In this document: positions 1-6,900 of the stretch, one piece after another | How the letters are laid out: each line of letters starts with the position of its first letter | How positions within the stretch are numbered: position 1 is the stretch's first letter | Source of the DNA: Bacteroidetes bacterium 47-18 | Lineage (GTDB): Bacteria; Bacteroidota; Bacteroidia; Chitinophagales; Chitinophagaceae | Direction of reading: 5' to 3' | Assembly: GCA_001897155.1 (NCBI GenBank) | Contig: MKSF01000037.1 | Coordinates: forward strand, 1 to 64,000 | DNA length: 64,000 nucleotides | Position numbers and translations under genes: made by a program | The notes under the pieces: generated by a model | What the model was told of the DNA's origin: nothing | Seen by the model: the letters and a program-made list of their open reading frames with translations, nothing else | Database searches by the model: none

Positions 1-120
1 ATCTGTATTCATCCCAAATAACCTATTGTATTGGATCCGATCAGAAATAGGTCCACCTCCTAATAAAATATGCCGCCTGGCTTCCACCGTCTCTGAAAAG
101 CTATTATCCTCCTCCGCATT
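1..120 (-). other. Open frame running off the left edge, possible remnant of another Rhs tip cassette
   Basis: On the minus strand a frame is open without a stop from about position 120 to the window edge (40 codons; it contains E-T-V-E-A-R-R-H-I-L-L-G-G-G-P and ends G-M-N-T-D). An in-frame TGA TGA lies just upstream, inside the neighbouring repeat. There is no convincing start codon before the last few codons, and no Rhs core stub is visible in this short piece. Its place, next in line after a repeat copy in a tandem series of tip/immunity cassettes, makes it a candidate for the beginning of a further cassette. The family was not recognised. It could also be noncoding. Confidence 0.25.
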
Positions 121-305
121 TACTCATCAACTCCTTTGATACACTTGCTCCCCGGTAACTGTAACAGGGAGGGCTTTTTGCCCTTAAAACAGAGCGGGAC
201 AGGTCATAGCCTATCCCACCTCATTTTCTAAAATGAATTTATCACTTTTGATAATCAATAGCTTAAGTGTAGTTTTATAAGCTACCAACTCCTTTGATAC
301 ATTAC
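105..305 (-). repeat. Intercassette repeat, copy 1
   Basis: This is one of three long copies (others at 1696-1910 and 2843-3050) of an AT-rich block separating the Rhs tip/immunity cassettes. Both ends carry the same 15-base core, caactcctttgatac (128-142 and 286-300). Between them lie a GGGC-TTTTT-GCCC hairpin (about 171-183) and an 8-bp stem gggacagg/cctatccc (196-217), followed by a conserved ttttgataatcaatag…ttataagctacc stretch. On the minus strand the stem is followed by a short T-run (CTGTTTT), so it may end transcription of the upstream immunity gene. The block has no coding potential. Confidence 0.85.
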
Positions 306-341
306 CAACTAAAGAAAAATAATCTGAATCTATATAATAAG

Positions 342-713
342 TTATAGTAACTCGATTTCAACATTTTTCTCCTCTGATTTTAAAATAACCTTTTTTATTT
401 TCAGGAAGAATGTCTTGATATTTACCGTATATCTATGTTTATTTCCTAAATGATCTTGAATATAAATATATACATAAGTATTATTAAAAATCTTACCTGC
501 TTTTGATACTGGTCTAATTTGAAATAATGTATTTTTAAAATCACCGCTACTTAGAAATCCTACAAACTTTGTTTTGAAAACTGACGATTTTTTGTTTTCA
601 AAATAAGGATTAATATATAAAACAAGTGCTTTATTGACAATAGATTTATAAATGAGTATATTCCCCAAAATGAATATAAATATAGAAATTATTATAAAAA
701 AAATCACAAACAT
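342..713 (-). CDS. Small membrane protein, candidate immunity protein for the orphan Rhs tip
   Basis: This 123-residue protein has one strong hydrophobic segment at its N-terminus (about residues 2-24, almost all I, F, V and L) followed by a basic, beta-rich tail. It starts 4 bases after the stop of the orphan Rhs tip at 718-1677, the toxin-then-immunity order expected in Rhs systems. The gene is very AT-rich, unlike the Rhs core. No known family was recognised. A single-pass membrane protein beside a tip domain suggests protection at the cytoplasmic membrane, but this rests only on position and topology. Confidence 0.6.
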   Translation of the reverse strand: MFVIFFIIISIFIFILGNILIYKSIVNKALVLYINPYFENKKSSVFKTKFVGFLSSGDFKNTLFQIRPVSKAGKIFNNTYVYIYIQDHLGNKHRYTVNIKTFFLKIKKVILKSEEKNVEIELL

Positions 714-717
714 AAAA

Positions 718-1677
718 TTATTTTGAAAATCCTATTTTAAAAGTTCCTTCAATACCGAATATTAATTGCATATTAACAGTAGGGTCAAAACCAATAAACC
801 AATCTGTTACATTAAAAGAATTATCAAACTTAATAGCGCCACCTATCCCAAAAGCTCCTACACTTATTTCATGCTCAGTAACTCCTTTATAATTTTCTCC
901 TTTGTAATTAATCCCTCCATAGTATGCTGCACCTACTCCCCAATTTACTTTATCTCCTATCTCATGCCTTCCTTTGTTTGGGTCAAGACCTCTCTTAAAA
1001 CTCCATTCAAAATCTGTACGTACAGTAGAATAAAAATTCACACGTGCTTCAATACCTCGCCTTATACCCGCTCCTGCTTGAACACCATAAGACTCAGAAT
1101 ATCCCACAACTATATCAAAATGGTTTTTCACCCAGCCCCACACACTATTTGTTTCTTTTCCCTGAGCACTAATATATTTCCCAGCCTTATATATTCTTAC
1201 TGTATTGGTACCGAGAAAAATCGTTGGTACAGAAAATAATTCTGTGTTCTTGCTATACCAATATGTAACAAATATAGAACCGTCTGGAGCAACACTTGCA
1301 CTTCTTATAGATCCTCCTTCTTTTACCTCTTCATTCAACTGCGCCCAGAACTTTTTTTCCAGTGCAGCATCCATCACATAATTCAACTTATTCATTCCCC
1401 ACAAAAAACCACTACTACTACCGCCGCCACCGGCATACATAACAAAGTCACCATTCTGATTAATCCCAAACATTTTACCACCTCTACCAACAGACGAGTT
1501 AGATCCTCCCATTAACCATGCCTTACGCTCCGGGGAGTTCATCAGCCAGTCATTCTCCGCTGCAGTCAAATCTTCCGCATCTTTTGTCATCTCCCCATTG
1601 GGGTCTATCATCATCCCCGGGCTGTTGCCCATAGCCGCATAGGGACTGAATACCTGCTGGCCGCCGCTGTATGCCAA
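718..1677 (-). CDS. Orphan Rhs C-terminal tip (displaced toxin cassette)
   Basis: This frame has no Rhs body. It begins with the last piece of the core, L-A-Y-S-G-G-Q-Q-V-F then G-N-S-P-G-M-M-I-D-P-N-G-E-M-T-K, identical to residues about 1195-1226 of the full Rhs protein at 3941-8479, and then diverges completely. The open frame extends slightly further upstream (to about 1698, with a degraded F-L-S-I-G-T in place of F-L-G-I-D-P) before a TAG. The only start available at 1677 is a TTG that is the core leucine codon. It is therefore probably silent unless recombined behind an intact core. The unique part (residues about 35-319) is Gly-rich, with repeated G-V-G-A-A-Y-Y-G-G and G-A-F-G-I-G-G-A-like stretches near the end that look beta-rich. 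No catalytic motif was recognised. A small membrane protein gene follows directly. Confidence 0.75.
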   Translation of the reverse strand: MAYSGGQQVFSPYAAMGNSPGMMIDPNGEMTKDAEDLTAAENDWLMNSPERKAWLMGGSNSSVGRGGKMFGINQNGDFVMYAGGGGSSSGFLWGMNKLNYVMDAALEKKFWAQLNEEVKEGGSIRSASVAPDGSIFVTYWYSKNTELFSVPTIFLGTNTVRIYKAGKYISAQGKETNSVWGWVKNHFDIVVGYSESYGVQAGAGIRRGIEARVNFYSTVRTDFEWSFKRGLDPNKGRHEIGDKVNWGVGAAYYGGINYKGENYKGVTEHEISVGAFGIGGAIKFDNSFNVTDWFIGFDPTVNMQLIFGIEGTFKIGFSK

Positions 1678-1695
1678 GGTACCTATACTTAAGAA

Positions 1696-1910
1696 CTTCT
1701 ATAACCACAAAGATAACTATCCGATCCGCATTTACCCACCAACTCCTTTGATACACTTGCTCACAGGTAACTGAACCAGAAGCAGTTTTCTGCCCTTAAA
1801 ACAGAACGGGACAGGTCATAACCTATCCCGCCCAATTTCTAAATAAATATATCAATTTTGATAATCAATAGCCTAAGTGTAGCTTTATAAGCTACCAACT
1901 CCTTTGATAC
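1696..1910 (-). repeat. Intercassette repeat, copy 2
   Basis: This is a full copy of the block at 105-305, with terminal cores at 1740-1754 and 1896-1910 and a long hairpin gggacaggt/acctatccc at 1808-1829. On its low-coordinate side it shares its 15-base core with copy 3, so the two form a tandem. On the other side the similarity to copy 5 continues (…ataaccacaaagataa…) up to the Rhs core stub. The repeated unit therefore spans repeat plus core stub. Confidence 0.85.
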
Positions 1911-2063
1911 ATCACCCTGCACCAGAGGCGGTTTTTTGCCCTTAAAAAAAAGCGAGACAGGAGATAACCCACCCCGCCTCGCTTTCTAAAATAAAATATC
2001 ATTTTTGATAATCAATGCTTTAAGTCCATTTTTATAAGCTACCAACTCCTTTGATACATTACC
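1891..2063 (-). repeat. Intercassette repeat, copy 3 (diverged tandem copy)
   Basis: This copy is bounded by the 15-base cores at 1896-1910 and 2043-2057. It retains the ggttttttgcccttaaaa segment and the ttttgataatcaatg…ttataagctacc segment, but the hairpin arm is degraded (gcgagacagg / ccaccccgcctcgc). It lies head-to-tail with copy 2. Confidence 0.8.
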
Positions 2064-2101
2064 CAAGTTTTATAACCTACTAATTCCTTTGATACATTAC
2101 C
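2064..2101 (-). repeat. Intercassette repeat, short fragment (copy 4)
   Basis: This fragment holds only the boundary of the unit, ttataacctactaattcctttgatacattaccc, with a variant core at 2081-2095. It sits between copy 3 and the stop codon of the next minus-strand gene (2107). It looks like the leftover of a deletion between two cores. Confidence 0.7.
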
Positions 2102-2106
2102 CGTTT

Positions 2107-2691
2107 TTATAGTCTACTAGTATCCTTTCTAAGGGCATCAATAAAATTAGTCTGTTTTACAGCTTTTAAAAAAGTTGAACTAGCCTGTTCTGTTAATACG
2201 TCTATTCTAACTTCTCCACTATAATGAATATATCCAATCATAGTCTTATCTTCATCTGTAAAATGATAATCAGAAAAAGTAGAATCATATCTTGTCAATG
2301 TAAAGAAGTTCTCAATAAACACTCTTAATTCATCTTTATCAACACTGATACCCCCATTAAATTTTTCATTAACTTTATTAGTTCTGAGATAATCTATTGA
2401 TTTCTGCAACGCCTTATTATTTCTATTACATAGAGCATTACTTGTTATCCAGGTAGAGTCAAAATCACAGAGAAAGATCAGGCATCTTATATTTAATGCA
2501 TTATAAAGTTTCTCAACTTCTAAAGCTATATCTTCTTCTAAAGAAGATGTTTTTTTCTCAGGTTTTATCCAATATGTCGCATAAGGTTCTGGAAAATACA
2601 TGACCTCATCTTCTTCCTTCGGATCATAATACCGTGTAGGAAAAATCGAATATGTTGCAAGACAATCCTGTCTGTTTATTTTCTTTAGCAT
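2107..2691 (-). CDS. Orphan immunity-like protein of a decayed Rhs cassette
   Basis: This AT-rich gene encodes about 194 residues when started at the ATG at 2691 (M-L-K-K-I-N-R-Q). The frame can be extended to 2763, but that part runs through a shifted relic of the Rhs core end and is not a credible N-terminus. There is no signal peptide or membrane segment; the protein is acidic and mixed alpha/beta, with P-E-P-Y-A-T-Y-W-I and C-D-F-D-S-T-W-I segments. No family was recognised. It lies between an Rhs core scar and a repeat, exactly where an immunity gene is expected, but no toxin domain remains in front of it. A soluble immunity protein kept after loss of its toxin is the simplest reading; a free-standing small effector is the alternative. 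Confidence 0.55.
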   Translation of the reverse strand: MLKKINRQDCLATYSIFPTRYYDPKEEDEVMYFPEPYATYWIKPEKKTSSLEEDIALEVEKLYNALNIRCLIFLCDFDSTWITSNALCNRNNKALQKSIDYLRTNKVNEKFNGGISVDKDELRVFIENFFTLTRYDSTFSDYHFTDEDKTMIGYIHYSGEVRIDVLTEQASSTFLKAVKQTNFIDALRKDTSRL

Positions 2692-2755
2692 AATAACTAA
2701 ATCTGGCACTTTTAATAAAAAGCAACTTTTTAAAATTACAAGAAGGCCGTGAGAT

Positions 2756-2840
2756 CTACCCATTCGGGTCTATTATTATCCCCAAGCTGTTGTCCATAGC
2801 AATATCCTGCTCTATACCAATGAGTCATACTTAAGAAATT
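2756..2840 (-). pseudogene. Scar of the Rhs core end
   Basis: The minus strand here translates as I-A-M-D-N-S-L-G-I-I-I-D-P-N-G-stop, a decayed version of A-A-M-G-N-S-P-G-M-M-I-D-P-N-G-E in the intact Rhs at 3941-8479. The S-G-G-Q-Q-V-F-S-P segment in front is missing, and the bases preceding it (ttcttaagtat…) match those upstream of the orphan tip at 718-1677. The scar ends in a TAG directly before the unrelated orphan gene at 2107-2691. It marks the site of a third, now toxinless, tip cassette. Confidence 0.7.
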
Positions 2841-2842
2841 CT

Positions 2843-3050
2843 TTAACCACAAATATAAATTACCTCATCTGAATTTATCCACCAACTCCTCTGATACACT
2901 TGCTCCCCGGCAACTGAACAAGGGGCGGTTTTTGCCCTTAAAACAGAACGGGACAGGTCATAACCTATCCCGCCACATTTTCTAAATTTTTTTGATAATC
3001 AATAGTTGAAGTGCAATTTATAAACTACCAACTCCTTTGATACATTACCG
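2843..3050 (-). repeat. Intercassette repeat, copy 5
   Basis: This is a full-length copy with cores at 2883-2897 (one mismatch, caactcctctgatac) and 3029-3043, and hairpin gggacaggt/acctatccc at 2950-2971. It lies downstream of the immunity gene of the intact Rhs (3127-3939). The 3051-3126 stretch between them is unique AT-rich sequence with nothing recognisable. Confidence 0.85.
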
Positions 3051-3126
3051 TCAGAATATTCTACAGATAAGCATTTCAAAAAATATCAATATTTCTGTAA
3101 CACTACCTTATTCATTACCCTAAAAA

Positions 3127-3939
3127 TCACTTAAAAGAAAATTCATACTTCCATTGCGATTTTGAAGATTTTGTATTTATCTTGAACACCAGCTTTTTTA
3201 CTCCCACTAACGGGATACGAATAGATACCGGTTGCCTGGTAGGTTGCATTCCACTATTGTAGATCACTTTCTTCGATTGATCATATATAACCAACTCGTC
3301 TGGGTCAGAAAAGAACTCATAACTAAGATTTAGCTCTCGTTCATACCCTTTCAGCAAATACTCTTTAGCCATTGAACCCAAACCATTAAATGTAATTGGT
3401 GATTTTTGCTTTTCACAAAGGAAAGTTACGCCATCTTGAAATATTAAAAGATACGTTCCATCATATGCAAAACTCCAAGTCGTAAAAAAAATATTTCCTT
3501 TTTGCGGGTCTCTTTTTTTGCAATTAATAAATATATCACTTATTAAGGAGTCAAGCATTTTATAGTTATAAAACTCATCCACATTCATTCTTAGATAATC
3601 CCCTGTATTTATTCTATCTATAGAATACTTTAAATCGAAAATTGTATCAGTAAAATTAATTATAGTATCTGCGCTTATAAAAACATACATTTTCATAAAC
3701 CTGTCAATATCTATCTGAGATAATGCTTGACTCTTTGACCCAGTATAAGAAATAGGATACCAATAACCACTGACCTCAGCAATCGTCCGATTAAGCATTT
3801 CATCTGTCTCATTATTAATTTTCACAATTGTATCTGTTACAATTCTGTTATTCACAACTGTATTTGCATTACAACTGCTAGAAAACAAGATAGTAAGGAA
3901 GCTTAATAAAATTTTAAACAATTGATTCATATTTTGCAT
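3127..3939 (-). CDS. Lipoprotein, probable immunity protein against the Rhs lysozyme tip
   Basis: This protein has about 270 residues. The ATG at 3939, one base after the Rhs stop codon, is preferred over the ATG at 3985-3987, because it gives a clean lipoprotein signal: M-Q-N-M-N-Q-L-F-K, a hydrophobic run, then F-S-S-S-C as the lipobox. It is preceded by AAAGAG at a suitable distance. The mature part has no recognised domain. It is AT-rich like the toxin tip. Its position directly behind a peptidoglycan-cleaving tip, together with export to the periplasm as a lipoprotein, fits an inhibitor that protects the producer's own wall. The family assignment is unknown and the immunity role is inferred from context. 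Confidence 0.65.
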   Translation of the reverse strand: MQNMNQLFKILLSFLTILFSSSCNANTVVNNRIVTDTIVKINNETDEMLNRTIAEVSGYWYPISYTGSKSQALSQIDIDRFMKMYVFISADTIINFTDTIFDLKYSIDRINTGDYLRMNVDEFYNYKMLDSLISDIFINCKKRDPQKGNIFFTTWSFAYDGTYLLIFQDGVTFLCEKQKSPITFNGLGSMAKEYLLKGYERELNLSYEFFSDPDELVIYDQSKKVIYNSGMQPTRQPVSIRIPLVGVKKLVFKINTKSSKSQWKYEFSFK

Positions 3940-3940
3940 T

Positions 3941-6900
3941 TTAATAATCTCTTTTGTAATCCCCATATTGCCATATCTGAAACTCATCCATTCTACGGTT
4001 TAATACACCTTTGTGAATATTTGGGTTATTCGGACTGCTATACATATACCATATTTTTTGCATTGTGCTCATATCAGCATTACTGTTTACTGCATTTTTT
4101 ATCATATTATTAGTTGATAATCCCCCACGAACATTCATATCAAAAGCCACTAAAGCATCAAACTGTTGCTGTGATAAAGTTACAGAGATATTTCGTCTAA
4201 CTCTCTCTTCATGAAATGCTAAATCTGAACGTAATAATTTTAATGCTTCGTCTCTGGACATAATATATCCATCATAATTTTCTCCTTTTTTAATTTTATG
4301 CCCATAACCTATTGTCCAATCTCCTTTACCAGATGCATCATACTTTGTTGCTCTAAAATCTTCCCAATCTTTAATAAATTCAATCCCTTCAGCACTAACA
4401 GTCATTTCAGATTTACTTGTACTTCTTCTTTGTACCGTAGTATTTTTATCCGAACCCCAATGCTCCGGATCACCAGCTATATTATCCACCGGTGATATGG
4501 ATCCTGAATTATAATTATTCCCTGGTGCAGTGTTGGCTGTCTGACTCTCCGAAAGATCATCGCTTTTAAATAGCGCTGCAAACAACTCCTGCGCTGCTGC
4601 TCCGGTAGCATAAATATTATTACCATCAATAGCTATAGAGTTCCCTCCGCCACCATTGGCTGCGGTCAAAATGGTGTTCATACCCAGCATCAGGAGTTTA
4701 CCAAACATCCCGTGCGCACCATTCGCCATAAACTGACGTACCGCTACTGCATCCATTCCCCCGTGGACAGCATAATCTCCATCCTGCACAGGCTCCGCAT
4801 ACTTCGTCATCTCCCCATTAGGATCTATCATCATCCCCGGGCTGTTACCCATAGCTGCATAAGGACTGAACACCTGCTGACCACCGCTGTAGGCTAGCGG
4901 GTCAATGCCCAGGAACCGCCCTAATTGCGGGTCATACTGCCGCGCGTGGAAATCCATCCAACGAAGCTCATTATCCTCAATATACTCATTGCCCTGGTAA
5001 CGATGCCGGTTCTCCTTATGGTCCACATCACGGCTCCCCAGCGCCTTAACAGGCAGACCGTGGGGATAATAGTGCGTTTCCTCCAGCAAGTTACCCTTTT
5101 TCAGCTCCAAATACAAATTATCAAAGTAAACGGAGGTCATAGATGCATTGGAGGTCAGCACCAGCAGGTAGCCGTTAGATTCAATATCAATGTCTGCGCC
5201 CGTACCGATCAGGTTCCACACACCATTGCCGCCCTGCGCCTGGATGGAGCCGCTCGCGCCCGCCACCGGCTGCAGGCTCTCGTCCAGCAGCACATAGGTC
5301 AGGAAAGATCTTGGCAGGAGGCTGTCATAGCTGTCCTGCATCAGCTGGCTCATACCCTCCGTAACAGCTACATTGCTGAAGATGCCCTCCAGGATCGTAT
5401 GGTAGCCCGATTCACCCGCCTCCGGGTCTACATTGTCCTTTAAGGCGTTGAAGAGACCGTCCAGGATGTCGTTGTCCGAAACCAGCGTCTGCGGCTGCAC
5501 GCTGTCCGCATCGATCCAGGTCTGCGTGCTCACATTGAAGGCATCCCCCGCCATCACCTTCAGCAGCAGCGAGGTCCCCACCGCAGTGCCTTCGGCTGCA
5601 TTCAGACGCGCCACAAATTCATTCGTCGGGTCCCAGTCAGGGGAGATGTCCCGCGGACCGTCAATGTTGTTGAAGAGCAGCCGCTCCGACTGGACGCTCG
5701 AGACTTCGTAGGTAGCCAGGTATTCTTTGGGAACCAGCAGCTTGTGCTCATAGTCGATCACCGTACGCACATTACCCAGGTGGTCCTTTACAAAGAATTC
5801 TTCCTTGTATTCGTTATGCTTAGCCTTCATTACCGTACGCCCAGCAGGGTGGCTGAGGTGCGCCAGGCCATCGTCCAGGTACACCGCGTTCGACAGGTAG
5901 CTCCGCTTTTTTTCCGCGAAGTCCCCCTCTTTGAAGTAGCCCGTGTATTCGTGCAGCTTATTCCCGGCGGCATCGTAGATGTAACGGAAGTAGGCCCCAT
6001 TGCTGTACCGGATCTCTTCCGGCTTGTTCACCAGCGGCTGGTAGCTGATCTGCTCGATGTCCTTGTTCTCATCGTGCAGCAGGTTGCCCGCAGCATCGTA
6101 GCTGTAGTCATTGTCCGTGCCGTTGCCGTCCCTGAAGTCCCCGACAGGCATCGAGGGAATGATCGTATTATAGTCTTTGACGCCCTGCAGCTTGTTGCTG
6201 GAAGGCTGGTACGTGTAGTCCAGCCAGTCAATGAGGTAAGGGGCCGTATTCGAGGCTTCCTGCCCGCGCTGCCGCATCGTCAGGATGTTGCCGTTCAGGT
6301 CATAGGTCAGGTGGCTCACCGTGAAGTCCATTTCTGTGTTGCTCCACGCGGTAGCGCCCGCTTTGCGGTATTGGTAGAGCGCTTTTGTCAGCCGACCCGT
6401 ACGGTCGTAGCTGTACCCGTAGGCATGCGCCGTCCGCCGGTTGCTGCCCCGCCAGATCATACCCGATATTTTACCGTCATTGCGCGGCTGCACAAAGCCG
6501 TAGTCATAACGCAGTGCCTCCCCGAAGGTCTTGGGGGTCCCCAGGAACTGGCCTGTCAGCGCGTATTGCTCGTTGATGCCCTGCAGCTGGCCACGGAGGT
6601 TGTAGGTGTACAAGCGGTGCTCGCTCATATTGCCCAGCGTCTCTTCTTTCAGCCGACCCAGCTCATCCTGGTTGTAGGCCGCCAGCTTCTGGAAGGCGCC
6701 GCCGTTCTGCTGACGCCGGAGCTCCGAAAGGAAGCCGCGCGTGTAGTCGTAGGTGTACGACAGCGCTTCCAGCTGTTCCGGGCTGTGCACCGAGCTTTCA
6801 CGGCTGTTCCACACGTAGTGGAAAGTATAGTCCGGGCGGTTAAGGTAGTCGTAGAGCGTACCGCTGTAGTCCCGGTAAAGCTCGCTGCCGTCCTCATCCG

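Noticed and set aside
128-3043. Regularly repeated 15-base motif resembling a CRISPR array
   Set aside because: The motif bounds long, mutually similar units rather than unique 30-base spacers, spacing varies, and genes lie between copies. No cas genes are present.
4000-4400. Phage endolysin or prophage remnant
   Set aside because: The lysozyme-like domain is in frame with the Rhs core and no holin, spanin or structural phage gene is nearby.
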